64,000 bases of DNA from positions 558,001-622,000 of the forward strand of contig NZ_MJAP01000034.1 of the NCBI RefSeq assembly GCF_001884735.1. Direction: 5' to 3'. This stretch comes from Natronohydrobacter thiooxidans. Its GTDB lineage: Bacteria; Pseudomonadota; Alphaproteobacteria; Rhodobacterales; Rhodobacteraceae. The notes beneath the pieces are model-generated. The model saw nothing but the letters and a program-made list of their open reading frames with translations, had not been told where the DNA came from and ran no database searches. Shown in pieces: positions 43,052-51,623 of this stretch. Within the stretch, counting starts at the first letter, position 1. Each line of letters starts with the position of its first letter. The translations under genes were made by a program, and so were the position numbers.

Positions 43052-44041
43052 ATGACTTCTTTCAAGACGATGCTTGGCGCGGCCTCGACCCTTGCGCTGA
43101 TGGCCAGCATGGCGCAGGCCGATCCGGCGCTGATGTATGACCTTGGCGGCAAGTTCGACAAATCCTTCAATGAGGCGGCCCATAACGGGGCAGAGCGCTG
43201 GAAGGCGGAATCGGGCGGCAATTACCGCGATATCGAGGTGACCGCGGAAGCGCAGCGCGTGCAATTCGCCCGCCGTCTGGCCGAAGCGGGCGCCGATCCG
43301 GTTGTGGTGCTGGGCTTTGCCAATGCGCCCACGCTGGAAGAAGTCGCACCTGATTTTCCCGACACTTCTTTCGTGCTGATCGACATGGTGGTGGATCTGC
43401 CGAATGTGCGCTCGGTGGTGTTCTCGGAACATGAGGGCAGCTATCTGGTGGGGATGCTGGCTGCGATGGCGTCCGAGACCGGCACGATCAGCTTCGTGGG
43501 CGGGATGGAGATCCCCCTGATCGCTAATTTTGCCTGTGGCTATGCACAGGGCGCGAAAGCGGTGAATCCCGATATCAATGTGATCGTCAACTATACGGGT
43601 TCCACGCCTGCGGCCTGGAATGACCCGGTGCGCGGGGGCGAGATTGCGCAGGCGCAGTTCAGCCAGGGGTCTGACATCGTGTTTGCCGCCGCTGGCGGTA
43701 CGGGTCTGGGCGTGTTGCAGGCCGCAGCCGATGCCGGTCTGAAATCCATCGGCGTGGACAGCAACCAGAATTATCTGCATCCGGGCTCGGTGCTGACCTC
43801 GATGCTGAAACTGGTCGATCAGGCGGTCTATGATGCGTTCAATGACGGGGCTGGTCTGGAAACCGGAATCGTGGTGATGGATCTGGCTGCAGGCGGTGTG
43901 GGTTATGCGCTGGACGAGCATAATGCCGATCTGATTTCCGACCAGATGCAGGAAGCCGTCGAGGCCGCCAAGGCTGCGATCATCGCTGGCGAAGTTACGG
44001 TGCATGACTACCGCACGGACAGCACCTGCCCGGCCTTCTGA
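43052..44041 (+). CDS. BMP family ABC transporter substrate-binding protein
   Basis: 329-residue periplasmic binding protein of the Med/PnrA basic membrane protein family, which usually binds nucleosides. A signal peptide ends near SMAQA|DP (about residue 23). Typical BMP segments follow: DLGGKFDKSFNEAAHNGAER (about 30-49), VVLGFANAPTLEEVA, FSEHEGSYLVGMLAAMASET (about 125-144), GYAQGAKAVNPDINV and IGVDSNQNYL. It heads the four-gene operon with one ATPase and two permeases. Confidence 0.92.
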   Translation: MTSFKTMLGAASTLALMASMAQADPALMYDLGGKFDKSFNEAAHNGAERWKAESGGNYRDIEVTAEAQRVQFARRLAEAGADPVVVLGFANAPTLEEVAPDFPDTSFVLIDMVVDLPNVRSVVFSEHEGSYLVGMLAAMASETGTISFVGGMEIPLIANFACGYAQGAKAVNPDINVIVNYTGSTPAAWNDPVRGGEIAQAQFSQGSDIVFAAAGGTGLGVLQAAADAGLKSIGVDSNQNYLHPGSVLTSMLKLVDQAVYDAFNDGAGLETGIVVMDLAAGGVGYALDEHNADLISDQMQEAVEAAKAAIIAGEVTVHDYRTDSTCPAF

Positions 44042-44047
44042 TCGGAT

Positions 44048-45613
44048 ATGACCGACAGTACGACACATGCGATGCGGCAGGGGTCTGCCGCATCTGTCCC
44101 GCTGGCCATCGAGTTGCGCGGGATTTCCAAGGCATTCGGGCCGGTTCAGGCCAATAAGGACATTTCGATCCGCGTCCGGCGCGGCACGATTCACGGCATT
44201 GTCGGCGAGAATGGCGCGGGCAAATCCACGCTGATGTCGATCCTCTACGGCTTCTACCGCGCGGATTCGGGTGAGATTTTCATCAACGGGCAGAAGACCG
44301 ACATCACCTCCAGCCCGGATGCGATCCGCGCGGGCATCGGCATGGTGTTCCAGCATTTCAAGCTGGTTGAGAATTTTACCGTGCTGGAGAATGTGATCCT
44401 TGGTGCGGAAGGGTCGCGGCTCTTGCGCCCCTCGCTTGCCCGCGCGCGCGGGCTCTTGAAGGATCTGGCGCGCGAGTTCGAATTGCATGTGGACCCGGAT
44501 GCGCTGATCGAGAATCTGTCGGTGGGCCATCAGCAGCGGGTCGAGATCCTGAAAGCGCTGTATCGCGAAGCCGATATTCTGATTCTGGACGAGCCGACCG
44601 GCGTGTTGACGCCATCCGAGGCGGACCATCTGTTCCGTATCCTGCGCGGGCTGAAGGAGCAGGGCAAGACGATCATCCTGATCACGCATAAATTGCGTGA
44701 AATCATGGATGTAACCGACGAAGTTAGTGTGATGCGGCGCGGCGAGATGGTGGCCACGCGCACCACGTCAGAGACCAGCCCGACGGAGCTTGCTGAATTA
44801 ATGGTGGGCCGCAAGGTCTTGTTGCGGGTGGAAAAAACACCTGCCAGGCCCACAGATGAAGTGCTGCGCGTCGAAGCGCTGCGACTGGTCGACAGTCAGG
44901 GCGTGGAGCGTCTGCGGGGGCTGGATTTCAACATCCGCGCGGGCGAGATTCTGGGCATTGCCGGGGTGGCCGGAAACGGGCAGTCGGAATTGCTGGAAGC
45001 GCTGGCCGGGCTGCGCCCCGCCGAAGGGCGCGTCTGGCTGCGCGGCGAGCCCCTGCCACTTGCGGGCACGGGCTGCGACGGGCAATCGCGGCGCGCGCGG
45101 CGTATTGCCCATGTGCCCGAAGACCGCCACCGGCGCGGGCTGGTGCTGAATTTCCATGCCTGGGAGAATGTGGCGCTCGGCTATCACAATGACCCGGCCT
45201 ATAACCCGACCGGCTGGAAGATGAATAATGACGCGATCCGCGAGGATGCGCGCGCGAAGATCGAGAGCTTCGATGTGCGCCCGCCCGATTGCTGGCTGAA
45301 GGCGAGCGGTTTTTCCGGCGGTAACCAGCAAAAGATCGTGCTGGCGCGTGAAATCGAGCATACGCCGGATCTGCTGCTGATCGGCCAGCCCACGCGCGGG
45401 GTGGATATCGGCGCGATCGAATTCATCCACCAGCGCCTGATCCGGCTGCGCGATGCGGGCGCTGCGATCCTGCTGGTCTCGGTCGAGCTGGACGAGATCA
45501 TGGCGCTGTCGGACCGGATTCTGGTCATGTTTGACGGGCGCATCATGGGCGAGCGCATGCCCGAGGCGACGAATGCGCAGGAACTGGGGCTGATGATGGC
45601 GGGCATGGCATGA
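44048..45613 (+). CDS. Nucleoside-type ABC transporter ATPase (two NBDs)
   Basis: 521-residue double ATP-binding protein of the YufO/sugar-type family. The first domain has an intact Walker A GENGAGKSTLMS (about 55-66), signature LSVGHQQRVEIL and Walker B ILILDEPTGVL. The second has a degenerate Walker A (GVAGNGQSELLEAL, lacking the GKS/T lysine) and signature FSGGNQQKIVLARE; an imperfect second half is normal for this family. It starts six bases after the binding-protein stop, and its stop overlaps the first permease start by four bases. Confidence 0.93.
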   Translation: MTDSTTHAMRQGSAASVPLAIELRGISKAFGPVQANKDISIRVRRGTIHGIVGENGAGKSTLMSILYGFYRADSGEIFINGQKTDITSSPDAIRAGIGMVFQHFKLVENFTVLENVILGAEGSRLLRPSLARARGLLKDLAREFELHVDPDALIENLSVGHQQRVEILKALYREADILILDEPTGVLTPSEADHLFRILRGLKEQGKTIILITHKLREIMDVTDEVSVMRRGEMVATRTTSETSPTELAELMVGRKVLLRVEKTPARPTDEVLRVEALRLVDSQGVERLRGLDFNIRAGEILGIAGVAGNGQSELLEALAGLRPAEGRVWLRGEPLPLAGTGCDGQSRRARRIAHVPEDRHRRGLVLNFHAWENVALGYHNDPAYNPTGWKMNNDAIREDARAKIESFDVRPPDCWLKASGFSGGNQQKIVLAREIEHTPDLLLIGQPTRGVDIGAIEFIHQRLIRLRDAGAAILLVSVELDEIMALSDRILVMFDGRIMGERMPEATNAQELGLMMAGMA

Positions 45614-46707
45614 GCAAACCGGGCAAACTGCCCCATTGGGCCGATGTGACATTGGTGCCGCTGGCCTCGGTTGCGCTGGCTTTCGTCATTTCCGGCATTC
45701 TGATCTGGGCCATTGGCGAAAACCCCTGGGCGGCGGTGAAACTGATGGTCGATGGGGCTTTCGGCTCCAGCTATGGCTGGGGCTATACGCTCTATTACGC
45801 TACGAATTTCATCTTCACCGGATTGGCGGTTTCCGTGGCCTTTCAGGCGCGGCTGTTCAATATCGGGGGCGAGGGGCAGGCGGCGCTGGCGGGTCTGGGC
45901 GTGGCGCTGGTCTGCCTTTATATCCCCTGGCCGCATTGGTCGCTGGCGCTGCTGGGCGCAACGCTCGGCGCCGCGATCTTTGGCGCCGCATGGGCGTTCA
46001 TCCCGGCCTATCTGCAGGCCAAACGTGGCAGCCATATCGTGATCACCACGATCATGTTCAATTTCATCGCCGCCTCGGTGCTGGGCTATTTTCTGGTCAA
46101 TGTGCTGCGCCCGCAAGGCTCTATGGACCCGGCCTCGGCGCGGTTTCCTTCGGTGACTGTCTTGCCGAAACTGCATGAGATGCTGCGTCCGCTGGGCATT
46201 CCCTTCTCGACCGTGCCGCCGGTGAATATCGCGCTCTTTCTGGCGATTGCGATGTGTTTCGCGATCTGGTTCATGCTCTGGCGCACGCGGCTGGGCTATC
46301 AGATCCGCGCCTTTGGCGAATCCGAGCCTGCGGCGGAATATGCCGGTATCAGCCCGGTGAAGATCACGATCTATACCATGCTGATCTCGGGCGGGCTGGC
46401 AGGGATGATGGCGGTCAACGCGGTGATGGGCGAGCAGCAAAGGCTGGTGCTGAACGCGGTCGAGGGCGCGGGTTTCATCGGCATCGCGGTCGCGCTGATG
46501 GGGCGCAACCATCCGTTCGGCGTGTTTCTGGCCGCGATCCTGTTCGGCTTTCTCTACCAGGGCGGCGCGGAACTTGCGCTCTGGACCGGGATCCCGCGTG
46601 AGTTGATCGTGGTCATTCAGGCGCTGGTGATCCTGTTCACCGGGGCGCTGGACAATATGGTGCGGATGCCGCTGACGCGGCTCTTTGCAGTGCGGAGGGC
46701 GCGGTGA
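45610..46707 (+). CDS. Nucleoside-type ABC transporter permease 1
   Basis: 365-residue membrane protein of the BPD_transp_2 family, corresponding to YufP. Eight to ten hydrophobic helices; conserved FNIGGEGQAALAGLGVALV (about 90-108), a KRGSHIVITTIMFNFIAA region (about 139-156), and FGESEPAAEYAGISPVKITIY near the late cytoplasmic loop that couples to the ATPase. It forms the channel with the next gene's product. ATGA overlap with the ATPase gene. Confidence 0.92.
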   Translation: MSKPGKLPHWADVTLVPLASVALAFVISGILIWAIGENPWAAVKLMVDGAFGSSYGWGYTLYYATNFIFTGLAVSVAFQARLFNIGGEGQAALAGLGVALVCLYIPWPHWSLALLGATLGAAIFGAAWAFIPAYLQAKRGSHIVITTIMFNFIAASVLGYFLVNVLRPQGSMDPASARFPSVTVLPKLHEMLRPLGIPFSTVPPVNIALFLAIAMCFAIWFMLWRTRLGYQIRAFGESEPAAEYAGISPVKITIYTMLISGGLAGMMAVNAVMGEQQRLVLNAVEGAGFIGIAVALMGRNHPFGVFLAAILFGFLYQGGAELALWTGIPRELIVVIQALVILFTGALDNMVRMPLTRLFAVRRAR

Positions 46708-47672
46708 TGGATATTGTAGTCATCGTCCAGATTCTGGATTCGACCCTGCGTCTGGCCACACCGCTGCTGTTCGCCTGTCTGGCCGGGCTGATATCCGAGC
46801 GCGCGGGCGTGTTCGATATCGGGCTGGAAGGCAAGATGCTGGTCGCGGCCTTCATGGCCGCTGCGATTTCCTTTGTCTCGGGGAATGTCTGGATCGGGGT
46901 GGCGGGGGCGGTTACGGCCTCGGTGATGCTGTCGCTGGTGCATGGGCTGGCCGCGATCACCTTCCGGGGCAATCAGCTGATTTCCGGGGTGGCGATCAAC
47001 TTCCTTGCCGCCGGGATCACGGTCGTTGTGGCGCAGAACTGGTTCCGGCAGGGCGGGCGCACGCCGTCCTTGTCGGGGGACGCGCGCATGCCGCGCCTGA
47101 CGCTGCCCTTTGCCGATGCGCTGCGCGATGTGCCACTGATCGGGCCGCTTTACTCGGGGATCCTCTCGGGCCATGCGCTGCTGGTCTATGTGGCGTTTCT
47201 CTGCGTGCCGCTGACCTGGTATATGCTGTTCCGCACCCGCTTCGGGCTGCGCCTGCGCGCGGTGGGCGAGAATCCGGCAGCGGTGGACACTTCGGGCGTG
47301 TCGGTCACAGCCTTGCGCTACGGCGCAGTGGCGATCTGCGGGGTTCTGTGCGGATTGGCGGGGGCGTATCTCTCGACCGGGCTGTCCGCAGGATTCGTCA
47401 AGGACATGACCGCCGGGCGCGGATTCATCGCGCTGGCGGCGATGATCTTCGCGAAATGGCGACCCTGGCCTGCGCTTTGGGCGGTTCTGCTCTTTGGCCT
47501 GCTCGAAGCTGTGGCAAACAGGTTTCAGAATATTGAGATTCTTGGTCTCACTTTGCCTGTTCAGGCGATGCAGGCCTTGCCCTATATCCTGACCGTTGTC
47601 ATTCTGGCGGGGTTCGTCGGCAAAGCCATTCCACCGCGTGCGGGCGGGCAAGCCTATGTCAAGGAACACTAA
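46707..47672 (+). CDS. Nucleoside-type ABC transporter permease 2
   Basis: About 321-residue second permease (YufQ-like). Family segments: TPLLFACLAGLISERAGVFDIGLEGKML (about 21-48, written here only as LISERAGVFDIGLEGKML), FRGNQLISGVAINFLAAGI (about 90), and LRAVGENPAAVDTSGVSV in the coupling loop (about 183-200). GTG 46704 and ATG 46707 are both possible; either overlaps or abuts the stop of permease 1. Last gene of the BMP operon. Confidence 0.92.
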   Translation: MDIVVIVQILDSTLRLATPLLFACLAGLISERAGVFDIGLEGKMLVAAFMAAAISFVSGNVWIGVAGAVTASVMLSLVHGLAAITFRGNQLISGVAINFLAAGITVVVAQNWFRQGGRTPSLSGDARMPRLTLPFADALRDVPLIGPLYSGILSGHALLVYVAFLCVPLTWYMLFRTRFGLRLRAVGENPAAVDTSGVSVTALRYGAVAICGVLCGLAGAYLSTGLSAGFVKDMTAGRGFIALAAMIFAKWRPWPALWAVLLFGLLEAVANRFQNIEILGLTLPVQAMQALPYILTVVILAGFVGKAIPPRAGGQAYVKEH

Positions 47673-47699
47673 CTGGCCCTGAGTGGCCGCGAGCAGGTC

Positions 47700-48620
47700 A
47701 TGCAGGTCTATCTGCCCATCGCCGAGACATCGGTCAATGCCTTCACTCTGCTGGGCGTTGGCGGCGGGGTCGGCATGCTCTCGGGCATGTTTGGCGTCGG
47801 CGGCGGCTTTCTGATCACGCCGCTTCTGTTCTTCATCGGAGTGCCGCCGACCGTGGCGGTGGCCACCGGGGTCAATCAGGTCGTGGCCTCGTCGATTTCG
47901 GGCGTGCTGGCGCATCTCAAGCGCAAGACGGTCGATCTGCAGATGGGCACGGTGCTTCTGATCGGCGGTCTGATCGGCTCGCTGATCGGGATCTGGTTTT
48001 TCAACCTGATGAGCCGTCTGGGCCAGATCGATCTGATCGTGCAGCTTTCCTATGTGCTCTTTCTGGGCATTATCGGCGGGCTGATGTTGCAGGAAAGCCT
48101 GCGCGCGCTGATCCGGTCAAAGAATCCCTCGGCCCCGAAACGCAAGCTGCACAAGCATTACTGGCTGCATAATCTGCCCTTCAAGATGAAGTTCCGCACC
48201 TCGGGGCTGTATATCTCGGTCTTTCCGCCGCTTTTGGTGGGCATGGGCGTGGGGGTGCTGGCCGCGATCATGGGCGTGGGCGGCGGTTTCATCATGGTGC
48301 CCGCGATGATCTATCTGCTGGGCATGCCCACCAAGGTCGTGATCGGCACGTCGCTGTTTCAGATCACCTTTGTCGCAGCTTTCACCACGATGATGCATGC
48401 GGTCACGAATCACAGCGTCGATGTGATGCTGGCGATTTTCCTGATCCTCGGCGGTGTGGTGGGGGCGCAGATCGGCACGCGGGTCGGGCTGAAGCTGAAG
48501 GCGGAACAATTGCGCATCGCGCTGGCGCTGCTGGTGCTGGCGGTTTGCGGCAAGATCGCCTTTGATCTGCTGTGGCCGCCGGCGGAGCTCTATTCTGTCA
48601 CCGTGCTGGGGCGGTTCTGA
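47700..48620 (+). CDS. TauE/SafE family sulfite exporter-like membrane protein
   Basis: 306-residue membrane protein with two internal repeats, each marked by a glycine motif: GMFGVGGGFLITPLLFFIGV (about 28-47) and AIMGVGGGFIMVPAMIYLLG (about 187-206). The TauE/SafE family exports sulfite, sulfoacetate or other small anions. Its stop overlaps the next gene by one base (TGATG), and this pairing with a TIGR02186-type protein is a recurring Rhodobacterales arrangement. The substrate is unknown. Confidence 0.9.
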   Translation: MQVYLPIAETSVNAFTLLGVGGGVGMLSGMFGVGGGFLITPLLFFIGVPPTVAVATGVNQVVASSISGVLAHLKRKTVDLQMGTVLLIGGLIGSLIGIWFFNLMSRLGQIDLIVQLSYVLFLGIIGGLMLQESLRALIRSKNPSAPKRKLHKHYWLHNLPFKMKFRTSGLYISVFPPLLVGMGVGVLAAIMGVGGGFIMVPAMIYLLGMPTKVVIGTSLFQITFVAAFTTMMHAVTNHSVDVMLAIFLILGGVVGAQIGTRVGLKLKAEQLRIALALLVLAVCGKIAFDLLWPPAELYSVTVLGRF

Positions 48621-49378
48621 TGCGGGTGCTGCTGATCCTCTGGCTTGGTCTGCTCGCATTGCCCCTGCGCGCGGAAGAGGTAATCGCGGGGCTGAGCCAG
48701 CGCAGTGTCGCGCTGACGGTGAATTTCGAAGGCTCGGAAATCCTGATCTATGGCGCGGTGCGGCGCGAGGAGCCGCTGCCGGACGACTCGGATCTGAATG
48801 TGATCATCACCATTGAGGGGCCACCGCAGACGACAGTGGTCTGGCGCAAGGCGCGGCGGCTGGGGATCTGGGTCAATACCGACCGGCAGGATATCCGCGC
48901 CGCCCCCAGTTTCTACGCTGTGGCCACGACCGGGCCCTTGCGTGAAATCCTGTCGCAGGATGCCGATCTGACGCATCGCATTTCGACCCGGCTCGCGATT
49001 TTCGAGGCGCGGGGGGCGGCCGATCCGATGGAGCGCGCGAGTTTCACCGAGGCGCTGATCCGGGTGCGCGAGGGGCAGGGGCTGTATCAGCAGCATGATG
49101 GCGGGATCGATCTGGAGCGCGAGACGCTGTTCAGCACAAGGCTGACCCTGCCCAAGACGATTGTCGAGGGGCGCTATGCGGCACGGATCCTGTTGTTGCG
49201 CGATGGCGAGGTGATCGATGAGGTCGAGACCTTCATCGATGTGCGCAAGGCGTTTCTGGAACACTGGCTGACCAATCTCGCCTATGAGCAACCCTTTCTC
49301 TACGGGTCGCTGGCGCTGTTTCTGGCCGTGTTCTTCGGCTGGGGGGCCTCGGCCCTGTTCCGGCTGATGCGGAACTGA
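48620..49378 (+). CDS. TIGR02186 family periplasmic/membrane protein
   Basis: 252-residue protein with a signal peptide (MRVLLILWLGLLALPLRAEE), a large beta-rich extracytoplasmic domain (GLSQRSVALTVNFEGSEILIYGAVRR cut here as NFEGSEILIYGAVRR at about 33-47) and a C-terminal membrane helix (about 224-245). It resembles TIGR02186, a family of unknown function next to TauE/SafE genes, and may assist the exporter. ATG 48620 gives a one-base overlap with the exporter gene and a good signal peptide. Confidence 0.85.
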   Translation: MRVLLILWLGLLALPLRAEEVIAGLSQRSVALTVNFEGSEILIYGAVRREEPLPDDSDLNVIITIEGPPQTTVVWRKARRLGIWVNTDRQDIRAAPSFYAVATTGPLREILSQDADLTHRISTRLAIFEARGAADPMERASFTEALIRVREGQGLYQQHDGGIDLERETLFSTRLTLPKTIVEGRYAARILLLRDGEVIDEVETFIDVRKAFLEHWLTNLAYEQPFLYGSLALFLAVFFGWGASALFRLMRN

Positions 49379-49384
49379 CGCGGC

Positions 49385-49621
49385 TCAGAAGGCGCGGAAG
49401 GTCATGGTCGTCAGCGTGCGGTTGATGCCGGGAATATCGAACAGTTTCTCGGTCAGGAAATGGCCGACATCCTCGCTTTCGGGAATGTAGAGCTTGGCGA
49501 TCAGATCGTAATCGCCCGAGGTGGAGTAAAGCTCCGACACGACTTCGCGGTCATAGATCGCATCGGCGACCTCGTAGGTCTTGCCGGGCTGGCAACGGAA
49601 CTGGACGAAAACACAGCGCAT
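49385..49621 (-). CDS. Lrp/AsnC ligand-binding domain protein (stand-alone)
   Basis: 78-residue RAM domain without a DNA-binding helix-turn-helix: MRCVFVQFRCQPGKTYEVAD at the start, TSGDYDLIAKLYIPESEDVGHFL (about 34-56) and PGINRTLTTMTFRAF at the end. Such stand-alone domains bind small ligands, often amino acids, and may modulate partners. ATG 49621 fits the domain exactly; the longer open frame upstream is unlikely to be translated. It is convergent with the TIGR02186 gene. Confidence 0.88.
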   Translation of the reverse strand: MRCVFVQFRCQPGKTYEVADAIYDREVVSELYSTSGDYDLIAKLYIPESEDVGHFLTEKLFDIPGINRTLTTMTFRAF

Positions 49622-49713
49622 GGCGCACTCCTGATCTGACGGCGGCACGGGGCTTGCTCCTGCGGCCCATTCCACCAAGGATATTGGGACAGGGCGGAAA
49701 CAGGAAGAGGAAA

Positions 49714-51240
49714 TCAGGATGTTTCCTGCGCAAGGCTGAGGGGCGCGGGCCCAGTATCCAGATCCTGCGTGGTCAGGGGCAGGCGCGGGCGGGCAAGCCG
49801 GTTGCGGATCACCCAATGCAGCCGGTGTTCGGCGCGGGTGATGGCGACATAGGCCAGCCGTTTCCAGAGCGCGATCCCGCCCTCATGGCGCCCTGCACGC
49901 GCCGCCGCATAGAGATCGGGGGCGAAAACCTGCACATCGGGCCATTGCGAGCCCTGCGCCTTGTGGATGGTGACGGCCGCGCCATGCACGAAGGCCGCGC
50001 CCATGGTGGCGGCATAGGGGATGAAAGGTTCTTCCTCGGCCTCGCGTTCGATCTTGATGATCGAGGCCACCGAGATCTGCGGCTCCTCGGCGCCGAAAAT
50101 ATGCAGCCGCGAGAAGCCCGGCTTGCGCCCCGGCCCCAGATAGACCACCTGCGCGCCTTTGATCAGCCCGCGGGCTTCGAGGTCGATGCGTTTCTTGCGA
50201 TGTTTCAGCGGCAGTTCCAGCCCGTCGCAGATCAGCGGCTCGCCGGGCGAGAGTTCGGTTTCCGGGGCCTGATGCGCGTTGCGAAAGGCGTTGATCAGGC
50301 GCAGGCGGGTGGCGTTGCGCCAGACAAGCACTGGCGAGCGCGCCATCAGGTCGCTGTCCACGCGCTCGGCCAGGTGCACGCGCGGGTCGCGCCGCGCGGC
50401 ATCTGCCACGAGGGACTCGAAACTTTCGAAATCCAGCGCCGGATCGGCCAGCGCATGCGCCAGATCAAGGATCGGATTATCCTCGGCCTGACGATGGATG
50501 CGGCTGAGGCGCAGTTGCGCGGGCGCGGGCAGGCTGTCGAAGACCATGCCGCCGGACTGGTTCACCGGCGCAAGCTGGGCGGGATCGCCAAACAGGATCA
50601 GGGTCGAGAAAAGCTCTTGCAGATCCTCAAGCTGGCGCGCGTCCAGCATCGAGCTTTCATCGACAAAGCCGATATCAAGCGGATCATCGCGCCGTTTCCA
50701 GCCGGTGATGAAATCCGAGCCGCGCAAACCTGCGGCGGCCAGCGCGCCGGGGATCGATTTGACCTGCGCATAGAAGGCATGCGCGCGGTCCAGCGCTGTT
50801 TCGGACAGCCCCTCGATCGAGGGCCGGGGCAGATTGCCGGTCAGCCATTCGGCGATGCGCTCATATTCCGGGTCATAGACGGGGGTATAGAGGATGCGGT
50901 GAATCGTCGTCGCCGCCACCCCGCGCCCGCGCAGCACCGAGGCCGCCTTGTTCGTGGGCGCGAGTACCGCGAGCGTGCGCGTCTCGCGCCGCCTGCGCCC
51001 TTCATAATCGCCCGAAACCAGTTCCACCCCGGCCTCAAGCAGGTTGCGCGTCAGTTCGGCCAGCAGCAACGTCTTGCCCGACCCGGCCTTGCCCATCACC
51101 GCAAGCGTCCTGCGCTGATCCTCGGGGGCGGGCTGGCAGCTGCCCTCAAGCAGATCCACCCCGGCGGCGGAGAGGGCCGTGGCGATCTGGTCCCAGGCTT
51201 CGGCCTGATCTTCGGAAAATGCAACAGGGGTCTCGGTCAT
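49714..51240 (-). CDS. RecD-like ATP-dependent DNA helicase (SF1B)
   Basis: 508-residue superfamily 1B helicase. Motif I (Walker A) VMGKAGSGKTLLLAEL (about 48-63), Ia LAVLAPTNKAASVLRG, motif II FVDESSML (about 194-201), motif III FGDPAQLAPVNQSGG (about 216-230), motif V VTIHKAQGSQW (about 436-446) and motif VI AYVAITRAEHRL (about 475-486) are all present. It is shorter than RecD and lacks its N-terminal RecBC-contact domain, so it is more likely a stand-alone RecD2/Dda-like helicase in repair or replication. Confidence 0.9.
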   Translation of the reverse strand: MTETPVAFSEDQAEAWDQIATALSAAGVDLLEGSCQPAPEDQRRTLAVMGKAGSGKTLLLAELTRNLLEAGVELVSGDYEGRRRRETRTLAVLAPTNKAASVLRGRGVAATTIHRILYTPVYDPEYERIAEWLTGNLPRPSIEGLSETALDRAHAFYAQVKSIPGALAAAGLRGSDFITGWKRRDDPLDIGFVDESSMLDARQLEDLQELFSTLILFGDPAQLAPVNQSGGMVFDSLPAPAQLRLSRIHRQAEDNPILDLAHALADPALDFESFESLVADAARRDPRVHLAERVDSDLMARSPVLVWRNATRLRLINAFRNAHQAPETELSPGEPLICDGLELPLKHRKKRIDLEARGLIKGAQVVYLGPGRKPGFSRLHIFGAEEPQISVASIIKIEREAEEEPFIPYAATMGAAFVHGAAVTIHKAQGSQWPDVQVFAPDLYAAARAGRHEGGIALWKRLAYVAITRAEHRLHWVIRNRLARPRLPLTTQDLDTGPAPLSLAQETS

Positions 51241-51305
51241 GGCGGCACCCTAGCGCAAGCCAGAGCCAAGCGGCAGGGGCATTTCACCGGTTGGGGCGGG
51301 AATTT

Positions 51306-51506
51306 TCAGCCCTTGCCCGCACCGGGCCGGGGGGTGTGTCCCGATGGGCTGGTCTGCGCGATTTCCAGATGCGCAAGTTGAATAGCCTGTTCGAGATGCG
51401 CGCTGAGTGCGAGCAGATCCTGTTCACGGGCATAGCGGAGCGCTTCGTTCAGTGTTTCGATCAACCAGTCATGTGACACAGGCGCAGGCTCCTTCCCCCC
51501 GCTCAA
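51306..51506 (-). CDS. Small hypothetical protein between helicase and ccr
   Basis: 66-residue protein, VSHDWLIETLNEALRYAREQ (about 10-29) then DLLALSAHLEQAIQLAHLEIA, a clear amphipathic two-helix hairpin followed by a Pro/Gly-rich tail. No named family was recognised. Heptad spacing of Leu/Ala suggests a dimerising helical module. It lies 65 bases upstream of the helicase on the same strand, after the ccr terminator, so it would need its own promoter in 51507-51566. Support is moderate: codon use is native and no better frame overlaps. Confidence 0.6.
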   Translation of the reverse strand: MSGGKEPAPVSHDWLIETLNEALRYAREQDLLALSAHLEQAIQLAHLEIAQTSPSGHTPRPGAGKG

Positions 51507-51566
51507 CCCTTGCGGGATTTGCGACAGGATAGAGCAGGGAGGCTGTGCAAATGGTTTACGCGCCGC

Positions 51567-51602
51567 AAAAAAAACGCCGCGCAGGCGGAAAGCTGCGCGG
51601 CG
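51567..51602 (-). terminator. Rho-independent terminator of ccr
   Basis: CGCCGCGCAG (51575-51584) pairs perfectly with CTGCGCGGCG (51593-51602). On the minus strand the stem is followed by eight T (51574-51567). It lies 22 bases after the ccr stop. Confidence 0.93.
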
Positions 51603-51623
51603 TGACCGTGTTTTCAGCAGCGC

